The notes beneath the pieces are model-generated. The model was not told where the DNA came from and searched no databases. It saw only the letters and a program-made list of their open reading frames with translations. Positions 26,705 to 35,066 of a stretch of 64,000 bases of DNA are shown in pieces (within the stretch, counting starts at the first letter, position 1; every line of letters begins with the position of its first letter). Origin of the DNA: PGYR01 sp041675005 (GTDB lineage Bacteria; Bacteroidota; Ignavibacteria; Kapaibacteriales; UBA2268). Made by a program: the position numbers and the translations under genes. Location: NCBI GenBank assembly GCA_041675005.1, contig JBAYUQ010000006.1:62001-126000 (forward strand). Reading direction: 5' to 3'.

Positions 26705-27400
26705 TTATCTTAGTTTGCCGCTTTCTAATAATACTTTAGCAGCATATTCTGAATTTAAACTTTCAATTACCTTGCCAGCTTTTTTCTTCGACATCATTTT
26801 TAAGATGTAAGCCGACTTTTTTGCATCAATATTCTCAAGTATTTGGGCTACTTCTTCCGATTTGGAGTTATTGTATATCTTCGCAAACTCCTTGTATTTC
26901 TCCATGTTAAGAGAATCAGAACTCCCATTTACTAATTTATCCATTTCAGCGAGTTTTGTTTTTGCAAACTCATAATTTTCTTTCAACGATTTTATCTCAT
27001 TATCTAAGAGTCTTAATGAATCTTTTAGAACTTGTTCCTTTTTAGCCAAAGTGGTTAATTGTGAACTTATTGAATCTACTTTTTGACCACTATTTGCCGA
27101 TTTGTTCATTAGCTTGTCGTATTCGCCTTTCACGGCATTGTACTTTGTTTTTAAACTATTGTAGCTTTTTTCCAGAGTGTACATTCTATCAGTATTACCT
27201 TTCAGTTCTATTAGCTCATTACCTGATATAACGAAGCTCTTTGTTGGATCTACGTCATAGTAATGGGCTTTAGTTTTCTCCATATCTATTAGTCCAAAGA
27301 AAGTATTATCATGTTGGTAATACCACCAGACACCGCCTATCATTGCTACTGTTAGCAACATAGATACTACAAACGTTATTATTACCTGGTATTTAGACAT
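26705..27400 (-). CDS. MotE/YlxF-like protein with MgtE_N-type C-terminal domain
   Basis: The 231-residue protein has one N-terminal transmembrane segment (about 7-27), then a long coiled coil (about 70-160: LEKSYNSLKTKYNAVKGEYD). The C-terminal domain has the repeated pattern FAKIYNNSKSEEVAQILENI and SAYILKMMSKKKAGKVIESL. This is the MgtE N-terminal-like fold of YlxF and of MotE, which supports the motor protein MotC in alphaproteobacteria. It sits between fliJ and fliK, the same place as ylxF in Bacillus, and overlaps fliJ by 8 bp. Confidence 0.78.
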   Translation of the reverse strand: MSKYQVIITFVVSMLLTVAMIGGVWWYYQHDNTFFGLIDMEKTKAHYYDVDPTKSFVISGNELIELKGNTDRMYTLEKSYNSLKTKYNAVKGEYDKLMNKSANSGQKVDSISSQLTTLAKKEQVLKDSLRLLDNEIKSLKENYEFAKTKLAEMDKLVNGSSDSLNMEKYKEFAKIYNNSKSEEVAQILENIDAKKSAYILKMMSKKKAGKVIESLNSEYAAKVLLESGKLR

Positions 27401-27836
27401 TAGTCAACTTATTAGTGTATTGGCGAATAGCGATTTCATCTATTTCTAGCTGTTCTTTGTGTTCTATCTCAGCTATAAATTCTGACTTCTTTTTTTCTTT
27501 CAACTTTAGAAGAATTTTCTCTTCTTTTAGTGCTTCATTGTATTTATTTCTTTTCAGATTTTCTATATCAAGTAGATTATCCAGTTCCATTTTCAGTTTC
27601 TTAATCTCTTCATTAATAAACTCTTTGTGATAATAGAATGCTTGTATTTCTTCTAATTTTTTATGTTCACTTCTTGTCCGATTGTGATTAGACAATTTAG
27701 CAAATTGTTCTTCAATTAACTGTTCTTTTTCAATTCTTTTTCTGATTATCAGTTGCAATTCTGTTTTAGCTTCTTCGGTTTTGTCCGAACGTAATCGCAG
27801 TACAGTGTCCAATTTGAAGTTGAATTTTTTAGCCAT
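27393..27836 (-). CDS. fliJ: Flagellar export protein FliJ
   Basis: FliJ is the coiled-coil stalk of the export ATPase. The 147-residue protein is almost entirely helical and charged (FKLDTVLRLRSDKTEEAKTE, then KLKEKKKSEFIAEIEHKEQL), with the usual FliJ start KFxLxxVLxxR and length. It lies 10 bp after fliI and overlaps the next gene by 8 bp. FliJ sequences diverge strongly, so gene order is part of the evidence. Confidence 0.85.
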   Translation of the reverse strand: MAKKFNFKLDTVLRLRSDKTEEAKTELQLIIRKRIEKEQLIEEQFAKLSNHNRTRSEHKKLEEIQAFYYHKEFINEEIKKLKMELDNLLDIENLKRNKYNEALKEEKILLKLKEKKKSEFIAEIEHKEQLEIDEIAIRQYTNKLTNV

Positions 27837-27846
27837 AATAACACCC

Positions 27847-29169
27847 CTAGTCGACCAACTTGATTAATCTGTCAACTGTCTCATCAAAAGAGATAAGCTC
27901 ATTTGTTGACTGCATTAGGAACTTATTAATAGCATCTATTTTACTAATTGCTTTGTCAGTCTCAGGATTACTACCTGCCTTATAGGCACCAACACTAATC
28001 AAATCTTCTGATTTTTTGTAAGTGGCTAACATTCGTTGTAGCTCATACGCTGAGTTCGAGTGCTCATTACTAATCACATCTCTCATAACCCTAGAAATAC
28101 TTCCAAGCACTTCGATAGCTGGATAGTGACCTCGGGCAGCTAAATCTCGTGAAAGCAGTATGTGACCGTCTAATATACCTCGAACTGTATCTGATACTGG
28201 TTCATTCATATCATCACCTTCTACAAGTACTGTATATAGTCCTGTTATAGAACCAACAGCAGATGTTCCAGCTCGCTCCATTAGTTTTTGCAGGCCAGTG
28301 AAAACAGAAGGTGTGTATCCTTTGCTCGTAGGTGGCTCGCCTATTGTCAGACCAACTTCTCTTTGTGCCATAGCAAATCGAGTTGCCGAATCCATCATAA
28401 GCATAACATCAAGTCCTTCCTCACGAAAATACTCAGCGATAGTTGTGGCGGTAAATGCTGATTTGACCCTTGTGAGTGGCGGATCATCGCTTGATGATAC
28501 TATAACAACGGAGCGGCGAAGTCCATCTTCACCCAAATCTTTTTCGATAAATTCTCTTACTTCACGCCCCCTCTCTCCAATTAATGCAATAACATTAATA
28601 TCGGCAGTAGTATTACGTGCTATCATACCTATCAGAGTAGATTTACCAACACCAGAGCCAGCAAAAATACCGACTCTCTGCCCTTTACCAACTGTGAGCA
28701 GACCGTCTATAGTCTTCACTCCTGTCGATATTGGCTCTTCTATTCTTTTTCTAAATAATGGATTTGGAGGTGTGGCGTATATTGACCTTCTATCAGCCGT
28801 GATTATATCGCCTTTTCCGTCTATCGGGTTGCCTAATCCGTCTAAGATTCTACCTAGTAGTTCTCTACCAACATTAATTTTCAGTTTCTCGCCAGTTGCA
28901 GTTATTTGCATACCTGGATATAGATTGTCAGTTTCGCCATATACCATTGATAGTATTTTATTACCATCTTTGAATCCTACCACTTCTGATTTACTGACTA
29001 GATTACCTTGACTATCTTTCAGATGACATATCTCGCCCACTGGTACTTTCGGACCATTGCTCTCCAATACGAGACCAATCATCTGAGTTAGTTTACCAGT
29101 TTTGGAAACAGTGTCAAAGGAATTAATATCCTTTGCTATACTATCCGCTATGTCAGTTAAGTTAAACAT
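27847..29169 (-). CDS. fliI: Flagellum-specific ATP synthase FliI
   Basis: FliI is the ATPase of the flagellar type III export apparatus, related to F1-beta. The 440-residue protein has Walker A GSGVGKST at 171-178, GERGREVREFIEKDLG, Walker B-region VMLMMDSATRFAMAQREVGL and GEPPTSKGYTPSVF, all diagnostic of this family. Its start overlaps the end of fliH by 8 bp. Complete, normal length. Confidence 0.96.
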   Translation of the reverse strand: MFNLTDIADSIAKDINSFDTVSKTGKLTQMIGLVLESNGPKVPVGEICHLKDSQGNLVSKSEVVGFKDGNKILSMVYGETDNLYPGMQITATGEKLKINVGRELLGRILDGLGNPIDGKGDIITADRRSIYATPPNPLFRKRIEEPISTGVKTIDGLLTVGKGQRVGIFAGSGVGKSTLIGMIARNTTADINVIALIGERGREVREFIEKDLGEDGLRRSVVIVSSSDDPPLTRVKSAFTATTIAEYFREEGLDVMLMMDSATRFAMAQREVGLTIGEPPTSKGYTPSVFTGLQKLMERAGTSAVGSITGLYTVLVEGDDMNEPVSDTVRGILDGHILLSRDLAARGHYPAIEVLGSISRVMRDVISNEHSNSAYELQRMLATYKKSEDLISVGAYKAGSNPETDKAISKIDAINKFLMQSTNELISFDETVDRLIKLVD

Positions 29170-29968
29170 CTTCTTTGGAGATTCCTTTTTCCAATCTTTT
29201 TATTTCTTCGTCGCGTTTTCTTACTTTAGTAGTTTGGAAATCTGTTTTCAACTTCTGCATCATATTGCTCAGCTCTTCAGTTATCTTAGCTTCTAGGTTT
29301 CCAGAGTCAGTGTTTATTATACAATCATTAATATCCAATGATTCATCTTCTACTAGCTCTACTGTTGATGATTTGAATTCGAGTAAACGTGTATCAGTTT
29401 CTTTGATTTGCTTTATTGTCTCGGGGTTCAACCTAATACTAATAATTTTAGCATCCCTAGCTTCGTCTATTACTTTTGCTATTCTTTGCTTTACGGAATC
29501 GCTATTCGTTAGCGTTTCAGCTCGCATTATATGCAAAGACACTTTCTCGGCAATATTCAGTACAGAATCATGTAGCTGATTTAACAAATCATTATTTTTC
29601 TTTTCGAACTCTTGGATAATTCCTTCCATAGTCCTCATCTTCTCTACGAAGCTATTAATCTCAGATCGAGCTACTGCTGTTTCTGACATTTGACCATCTT
29701 CGAATCCTTTGTCATAGGACTTCTGGATTTCTACTTGAGCCACTTCTATTGGTATAACTCCTCTCGGTATATTATCCAAGTTGATAGATATTGGCTCCGA
29801 GCTATCTTCGATTACAAAGTGATGAGTGAAGCAAGTTCTACCAATTTGATTCGATGAATTAGAAGATTTTCTACGTACTTCTCCTTTATCAAAAAATCGT
29901 TCGATTTTAAGTCTTCGGCTCTGAGTTCTCGGTATTTTTACCAATACTTCTTGCACATTGTCACCCAT
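29162..29968 (-). CDS. fliH: Flagellar assembly protein FliH
   Basis: FliH links the export ATPase FliI to the C-ring. The 268-residue protein has a basic, variable N-terminus, a helical stretch from about 85 (IEVAQVEIQKSYDKGFEDGQ) and a C-terminal domain like the F-type ATPase delta/b region (ILNIAEKVSLHIMRAE, ISIRLNPETIKQIKE). It is recognised by this layout and by its place between fliG and fliI. Confidence 0.88.
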   Translation of the reverse strand: MGDNVQEVLVKIPRTQSRRLKIERFFDKGEVRRKSSNSSNQIGRTCFTHHFVIEDSSEPISINLDNIPRGVIPIEVAQVEIQKSYDKGFEDGQMSETAVARSEINSFVEKMRTMEGIIQEFEKKNNDLLNQLHDSVLNIAEKVSLHIMRAETLTNSDSVKQRIAKVIDEARDAKIISIRLNPETIKQIKETDTRLLEFKSSTVELVEDESLDINDCIINTDSGNLEAKITEELSNMMQKLKTDFQTTKVRKRDEEIKRLEKGISKEDV

Positions 29969-29978
29969 TTATTAGAGT

Positions 29979-31004
29979 TTATACGAATACGTCGTCGTTA
30001 CCACGTCCGCCGATCATTATCTCTTCTTTCTCTTCTAGCTCTTTTATCTTATCTACTATTCTAGTTTGGGCTTCTTCTACTTCTTTCAGTTTAACTGGGC
30101 CCATGAACTCTAGCTCTTCTTTGACCACATCGGCAGCACGTTCTGACATATTTTTGAAGATTTTCTCTTGTATCTCTTCGCTTGATATTTTCATAGATAG
30201 TGCCAAATCACGCTTGTCGATTTCACGAAGTAATCTTTGGATTCCTCTATCATCAATTAAGATAATATCTTCGAATAGGAACATCAGACGTTTCACTTCT
30301 AGAGCTACTTTCGGATCGTGTTGTTCTAGATTCTCGATCATTTGCTTAGCAACTTGATTATTAACTTTGTTGAGGATATTAGCCAACATTTTAGAACCAC
30401 CAGCAGAAGATACACTCTGAGTTAGAGTTGATGCTGCTATTTCGTCTAACACACTTTCGACTCTGCCCAATGATTCTGGCGATACTTTACCGAGAGTGGC
30501 TATTCTTAGCACAGTTTCCATTTTCAATTCATCATCAAATTCATTCAATACTAGTGCCGATTGATCTGGGTCTAAGTGAGAGAGTATAAGAGCAACCGTT
30601 TGTGGGTGCTCTTTTTTCAAGAAATTAGCTAATTGTTCTGGATCGGCTTTTTTCAGAACTGAGAAGCTCTTCACATTAGACATTAGCTTGATTCTATCCG
30701 TTAGTTCCCTTGCTCTCTCTGGGCCATAAGTTCTTTCTAGCAATGATTGTGCATAGCCGATACCACCTTCTACATAAGCACTAGAAGTACTCATAAGTTG
30801 GTAGAACTCAGCCAATACCAAATCAATATCTTCTTGGTCTATGCCTTTTAGCCGTGATATTTCAGTAGCGATTGATTCTACTTCTTTCATATCCATTCGT
30901 TGAAAAACCTTTGCTGCAATATCAACATCTAGTGACATCATAAGTGCAGCAACTTTCTGTTTTCCATTTAGCTTTTTTACTACTAATTCTTCTGTTTCGC
31001 TCAT
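29979..31004 (-). CDS. fliG: Flagellar motor switch protein FliG
   Basis: FliG is the rotor protein that receives torque from the stator. The start is ATG at 31004 (MSETEELVV, 341 aa): GGGAGGT lies 6 nt upstream, whereas an earlier TTG codon would place that site inside the gene. Visible are KVAALMMSLDVDIAAKVFQ (N domain), the EHPQT motif in KKEHPQTVALILSHLDPDQS (middle domain) and the charged C-terminal helix (FLFEDIILIDDRGIQRLLRE) with the Arg/Asp/Glu residues used in torque generation. Full length. Confidence 0.96.
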   Translation of the reverse strand: MSETEELVVKKLNGKQKVAALMMSLDVDIAAKVFQRMDMKEVESIATEISRLKGIDQEDIDLVLAEFYQLMSTSSAYVEGGIGYAQSLLERTYGPERARELTDRIKLMSNVKSFSVLKKADPEQLANFLKKEHPQTVALILSHLDPDQSALVLNEFDDELKMETVLRIATLGKVSPESLGRVESVLDEIAASTLTQSVSSAGGSKMLANILNKVNNQVAKQMIENLEQHDPKVALEVKRLMFLFEDIILIDDRGIQRLLREIDKRDLALSMKISSEEIQEKIFKNMSERAADVVKEELEFMGPVKLKEVEEAQTRIVDKIKELEEKEEIMIGGRGNDDVFV

Positions 31005-31020
31005 TGTATTACCTCCCAAG

Positions 31021-32823
31021 TCATTCTAATTGCAAACTGCCATCAGTATTGCTTGCTGCGTAAGTTCTTATTAATTTTACTGCTTCTTCAGGATGATTAA
31101 TCATGAATTGCTCTATTTTCTTTTTGATTTCTAGTTTCATCAACCTTTCTTCCGAAAGAGTTTCAAAGTCATCAAGCACCATCTCGCCTTGCGATCTAGT
31201 ATCTAGACTTATATTCTGACCTCTGTCCGTACCCATACTATTCATTGCTTCCTCTAATTCCAATCTCAAATTTCGTCCAGTTAGCTTGGCTTGCTTTTCG
31301 CCATTGAGAAGCATTTGATCAGGTACATCAGATGGCATAAACATCATCTCATCATCCAAATCTAACTCATCTAGTGACTGTTTACCACTTGCTAAACTCT
31401 CGCTAAGAGAAGCGTCAGTCGGCAGCGATAAAGCTACTTTCATTTTCTCTTTCACGAAAGGAGAACGGACTAGCAAATACATTAATATACCTACTAATAC
31501 TAATCCTACTAAAATAAGGATAATTTTCTTATTTGCAGGATCATCATACCATTCTACGGGTTCATTTAGGTCGAATTGGTCAATTGTCAATGTATGTTCG
31601 AATGGTACATTGATAACTGATATTTGGTCATTTCTAGTTGGGTCATAGCCAACTGCATTACGTACTATTTCCTCAAACTTCTGCATATCTTCGTCAGAGC
31701 GAGGGCTGTACTTTACTTCTTTTACACCGTTATTATCGACTAATTCAGTTGTACCATTTATCATAGCCGCTATTGAAAGCTTTTTGATTGCTCCCACTTC
31801 TTGTATTATATGCTCAACACTGTTTGATATTTCATAATTAGTTAGACTATTGCCTTCATTTTTCGCCATATTTACATAAGGGAAACTTAGCGAATCAGTA
31901 GTCTGACTTTCATTGTTTATATTTTGCTCACTTCTAGCCACTTGGCTTTCTGGGTCAAACGAAGTCAGTGTTTTCTCGATTCTAGTGAAATCTAATTCTG
32001 CGTTTACTTTTACTTTAGCATTACCCTCACCCAAAGCACCTGCCATTAGGTCTTCTACTTTTGCTTGAAGGTATGATTCTACGCTTTTTTGTTGGTTGTG
32101 TTGAGCTTCCGTAACTCCAGCAGCAGAGTTCACATCTACTATATCTTCGGATAGTAATCTTCCTCGGTGGTCAGTCACTTTTACGTGATCCGACTCCATT
32201 CCCTCAATACTATTAGCTACCAAACTTTGGATTCCGATTACGCTACTTTGTGGTAATCTTCGGCTATTGTTAAGGTGGACAGTAACTGAAGCAGTTGGTG
32301 CCTTCTGATCTTTAGTAAAAAGTGCTGTTTCGGGTATTACTATATGTACTCTCGATTTCTCTACTTCATCGAATGAGTTAATAGTACGAGAAAGCTCCCC
32401 TTCCAATGCTCTTCTGTAATTGATTTTCTGAACGAATTCGGACATACCCAAGTTAGTTTCGTCGAATATTTCGTATCCAACCCCACCCTCACCGGGGATT
32501 CCTTTAGTAGCCAAAGCCATTCTTGCTTCGTTTACTTTATCAGATTCAACTTTGATTATATTCCCAGTTGGGCTTATCTCATAATCTATGTTATTTTCAG
32601 TAAGATACTCCACTACACCTGCGGCATCCGTATCACTCAAACCCTTGTACAAAGTCTTCATATTACCAGATGATGCAGAGGATATAATCATCACTATTAC
32701 TACTAGGACTACCGCTATTGCTCCTATAATACCAGCTTTCTGACCCGTGTTCAGACCCGAAGAGAACTGTTGGAATTGACCAAGAGCGTTGCTATTCTTT
32801 TTTTCTAATTGATTATCAGCCAT
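31021..32823 (-). CDS. fliF: Flagellar MS-ring protein FliF
   Basis: FliF forms the membrane ring on which the basal body is built. The 600-residue protein has two transmembrane segments (about 29-49, GIIGAIAVVLVVIVMIISSA, and about 430-450, KIILILVGLVLVGILMYLLV). Between them lie the YscJ/FliF domain (MKTLYKGLSDTDAAGVVEYL, RRALEGELSRTINSFDEVEK) and the FliF C-type domain. The cytoplasmic tail ends KLIRTYAASN, the FliG-binding end. It lies 19 bp after fliE. Confidence 0.95.
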   Translation of the reverse strand: MADNQLEKKNSNALGQFQQFSSGLNTGQKAGIIGAIAVVLVVIVMIISSASSGNMKTLYKGLSDTDAAGVVEYLTENNIDYEISPTGNIIKVESDKVNEARMALATKGIPGEGGVGYEIFDETNLGMSEFVQKINYRRALEGELSRTINSFDEVEKSRVHIVIPETALFTKDQKAPTASVTVHLNNSRRLPQSSVIGIQSLVANSIEGMESDHVKVTDHRGRLLSEDIVDVNSAAGVTEAQHNQQKSVESYLQAKVEDLMAGALGEGNAKVKVNAELDFTRIEKTLTSFDPESQVARSEQNINNESQTTDSLSFPYVNMAKNEGNSLTNYEISNSVEHIIQEVGAIKKLSIAAMINGTTELVDNNGVKEVKYSPRSDEDMQKFEEIVRNAVGYDPTRNDQISVINVPFEHTLTIDQFDLNEPVEWYDDPANKKIILILVGLVLVGILMYLLVRSPFVKEKMKVALSLPTDASLSESLASGKQSLDELDLDDEMMFMPSDVPDQMLLNGEKQAKLTGRNLRLELEEAMNSMGTDRGQNISLDTRSQGEMVLDDFETLSEERLMKLEIKKKIEQFMINHPEEAVKLIRTYAASNTDGSLQLE

Positions 32824-32842
32824 AAATTTACCTTAACTAATG

Positions 32843-33154
32843 TTAAACCTGCATTCTGTTTACTTCTTTGTAAAGCTCTATTGCCTTGTTTCGTAGTTCC
32901 ATAAGAAGCTCGAAGCTAGTTTTTGCTTTTTCAGCACTAATCATAACATCGTGTATATCAACGGGTTCACCCTTGATAAATGCTTCTGATTTAACCTTTG
33001 ATTCTAATTGGAGTGTATTGACATCGCTAACGAACTCACTAAGAGTGTCAGCAAATTTTACGTCGCTCTTACTACCAGCTTTGATAGTATTGGATTGATT
33101 TTGCGGATTAACTAAGGCAGAAATCCGCCCCGCTGCCGGTTCTATAGGAATCAT
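32843..33154 (-). CDS. fliE: Flagellar hook-basal body protein FliE
   Basis: FliE joins the MS ring to the rod. The 103-residue protein has the family pattern: FADTLSEFVSDVNTLQ, then AFIKGEPVDIHDVMISAEKA, then SFELLMELRNKAIELYKEV with RMQV at the very end. Size is normal. It is separated by 60 bp from the uncharacterised 98-aa gene upstream. Confidence 0.94.
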   Translation of the reverse strand: MIPIEPAAGRISALVNPQNQSNTIKAGSKSDVKFADTLSEFVSDVNTLQLESKVKSEAFIKGEPVDIHDVMISAEKAKTSFELLMELRNKAIELYKEVNRMQV

Positions 33155-33214
33155 AATGTACTTCCGTGTAATTTATGAATAGTCATCCTGACTATTTATA
33201 TACTTTTTCTAACT

Positions 33215-33511
33215 TTAAACTTTTGCGTCTAACATAGTACCTAGAGCAAATACTTTGCTCTGGACCTTACCGTTTCTGTTGAAGACTACGTGCCTATCAA
33301 GCGATGCTGAACTTTCTGGGAACATTTTCTTGAAGAAATTCTTCTCATTATCCGAAAGTATAGTATCGGGTTGACTTACCTTATCGTTGAACTCAGCTAG
33401 CTTTTGTTTCTGCGGAGATTGGGTCTGATTAACCCTACTCTTAGAGGCAATACCTTCCGAGTCGTTATTATATATTCTTGTTATCTGGCTATCGGTTGCA
33501 TTTAATCTCAT
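33215..33511 (-). CDS. Uncharacterised small protein within the flagellar rod gene cluster
   Basis: I do not recognise this 98-residue protein. The N-terminal half is polar and probably disordered (Asn/Gln/Ser-rich). The second half has a compact motif, LSDNEKNFFKKMFPES at about 52-67, and ends FNRNGKVQSKVFALGTMLDA, which may be a short beta hairpin. It has no signal, no Cys and no membrane segment. It lies 11 bp after flgC and 60 bp before fliE, a position that is normally empty, so it is very likely co-expressed with the rod genes. A chaperone or rod-associated role would be a guess. Confidence 0.75.
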   Translation of the reverse strand: MRLNATDSQITRIYNNDSEGIASKSRVNQTQSPQKQKLAEFNDKVSQPDTILSDNEKNFFKKMFPESSASLDRHVVFNRNGKVQSKVFALGTMLDAKV

Positions 33512-33522
33512 AAATTACCGTA

Positions 33523-34008
33523 TTATATTTCCAAAGAATATCGGGCAAGATTCTTAGCTGCATCTACCACTTGAGCGTTCGCTTGGAAAGCTCTCTGCGC
33601 AGAAATCATCTCTACCATTTCAGTAACTATATTTATATCGGGCATCTGAACGTAACCATCAGGATTTGCATCTGGATGATTAGGGTCAAACACCATACGT
33701 GGCGCCGAATTGTCTTTTACTGTTCTAGCTCTTAGCACATCGTCGTCACCTTCCATACCATTATTCATGGCAGAACCCGAATGACCAGCATTAGTTTTAT
33801 CCAATTGTAAAGTAGCGTTCATGCTCTTTTCGAATGGACTATCTTTGATATCACGCACTACTACTACTTCGCGTTTGTACGGCATACCGTCGTCAGCTTT
33901 GGTAGTATTAGCATTAGCTATGTTTCTAGCCACAGCGGACAGACGCAATCGCTGTACGCTCATGCCTTGTCCGCTTATATTAAAACTTGAAAATATATTC
34001 TCAGCCAT
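33523..34008 (-). CDS. flgC: Flagellar basal-body rod protein FlgC
   Basis: FlgC is a proximal rod subunit. The 161-residue protein carries the rod N-terminal motif (FNISGQGMSVQRLRLSAVAR, then NIANANTTKADDGMPYKRE), the FlgC-specific DPNHPDANPDGYVQMPDIN and the C-terminal helix MVEMISAQRAFQANAQVV. Length is slightly above the usual 135-150. It follows flgB by 9 bp. Confidence 0.95.
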   Translation of the reverse strand: MAENIFSSFNISGQGMSVQRLRLSAVARNIANANTTKADDGMPYKREVVVVRDIKDSPFEKSMNATLQLDKTNAGHSGSAMNNGMEGDDDVLRARTVKDNSAPRMVFDPNHPDANPDGYVQMPDINIVTEMVEMISAQRAFQANAQVVDAAKNLARYSLEI

Positions 34009-34017
34009 AATCTTTTA

Positions 34018-34440
34018 TTATGAGTTAGTTCCTTTAATCGAATTAGATATCCCAGAGAAGTACTTATTTACCATCTTGGATACTAATCTAAATCTTATTT
34101 GATTCTCCGCAGATTCCGCCATTTCTTTGTCCAAATTGACATGGTTTTCACCGCTGAAAAATACTTCCGCTTCGGGTATATCCCTGAACTCTTTCACGCC
34201 CGACTGTGGGCCAGAGTTTGCTTTACCCAATGGTATATGACTTGATTTGGTCTCTACTCCTTTGAGCACTACTTCCTCATTGTGAAACAACTCTTCGAAC
34301 CTCACCCTCTCGGGTCTATAGTTCGGAGTGTCGGCGTTTGCTATGTTCTTAGCTGTCGTTTGTTGCCTAAGAGCATAAGAATCCAACGCTTTGGTCATCA
34401 ATGGGAGCTTCTTATTAAATAGGAAATCCTTTACTAGCAT
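34018..34440 (-). CDS. flgB: Flagellar basal-body rod protein FlgB
   Basis: FlgB is a proximal rod subunit. The 140-residue protein shows LRQQTTAKNIANADTPNYRP (rod N-terminal motif), FEELFHNEE and a C-terminal helix (EMAESAENQIRFRLVSKMVN). It is the first gene of an operon that continues without a wide gap to flgE. A sigma-54 promoter lies 39-55 bp upstream at 34479-34495. Confidence 0.94.
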   Translation of the reverse strand: MLVKDFLFNKKLPLMTKALDSYALRQQTTAKNIANADTPNYRPERVRFEELFHNEEVVLKGVETKSSHIPLGKANSGPQSGVKEFRDIPEAEVFFSGENHVNLDKEMAESAENQIRFRLVSKMVNKYFSGISNSIKGTNS

Positions 34441-34478
34441 CGTATCATCCTGATATTTTACTTGACTATCGTTTGTTC

Positions 34479-34495
34479 TGCAAAGTAAGTGCCAA
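34479..34495 (-). promoter_or_regulatory. Sigma-54 promoter of the flgB-flgE operon
   Basis: The minus-strand sequence TTGGCACTTACTTTGCA matches the -24/-12 consensus YTGGCACGrNNNTTGCW at every conserved position except the two after GGCAC, with exact spacing between GG and GC. A start near 34468 would leave a leader of about 28 nt before flgB. Confidence 0.82.
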
Positions 34496-34803
34496 ATAAA
34501 TTTAAAATATTTAATTAGAATTCATAAACTTATTAAAAAACATTTAGATTCATACAGTTACTTACTACGCTAAAATATTGTCCACAACTGTAAACCCCTA
34601 ACAATGTGGATAAATAAAAGCATAATATTATACACATTTGTCAAATTGTGATAAAAAAAGCCACAAACAGAAAATGAATTTGGGTTAATAAAGGGGGGTT
34701 CATTATAATGAATCATTTGAAATTAGCTTTGTTATTGCTATTCTTGAGAATTATTAATATTTTGCAACCAAACAATTTTGATTAATTAATCGTTATAATT
34801 GGT
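34496..34803. other. Candidate replication origin region (AT-rich, DnaA boxes)
   Basis: The 363-bp gap between the divergent flgB operon and the plus-strand genes has a very AT-rich stretch (about 34496-34560). Next to it are three DnaA-box-like 9-mers in 60 bp: TTGTCCACA (34578-34586), TGTGGATAA (34605-34613, a perfect TTATCCACA on the minus strand) and TTATACACA (34628-34636). Gene direction flips here, and rpmH-rnpA-yidD-yidC, often an origin neighbour, lies 2.6 kb away with TTTTCCACA sites on the way. No dnaA gene is in the window. A weaker case is ordinary AT-rich DNA with chance boxes. Confidence 0.5.
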
Positions 34804-35025
34804 ATGGATATAACAACGCAATACATATCGGATGATAATGGGAATATAGTTTCTGCAATCATACCTATAGAAGTTTACAAACAGCTTTTAAAATACATTG
34901 GTAATTCAGATAAGAATCTTGAATCTTTGCCCAAATGGCATATACAAGTTCTAAAAGAACGATTAGAGAACTACGAAAGTGGTAAAGAAGAACTTACGGA
35001 TTTAGATGGGTTATTAATAGACTAA
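34804..35025 (+). CDS. Orphan antitoxin-like small protein
   Basis: The 73-residue protein begins ITTQYISDDNGNIVSAIIPI, as in antitoxins and related regulators paired with RelE/ParE toxins. It ends LPKWHIQVLKERLENYESGK with an acidic tail, the pattern of the unstable addiction-module component (PF09720-like). No toxin gene follows; the next gene is an exported protein 41 bp downstream. It may be a remnant of a lost pair, or may act on a toxin elsewhere. Family call is by pattern only. Confidence 0.6.
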   Translation: MDITTQYISDDNGNIVSAIIPIEVYKQLLKYIGNSDKNLESLPKWHIQVLKERLENYESGKEELTDLDGLLID

Positions 35026-35066
35026 GGAACTAATTTGCCTAATAATATCCTCAGCAGAGAAACAAT

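Noticed and set aside
28298..29011. 237-codon frame antisense to fliI
   Set aside because: It is a shadow of the conserved fliI reading frame: Ser/Pro/Ile-rich composition, no motif and no ribosome binding site.
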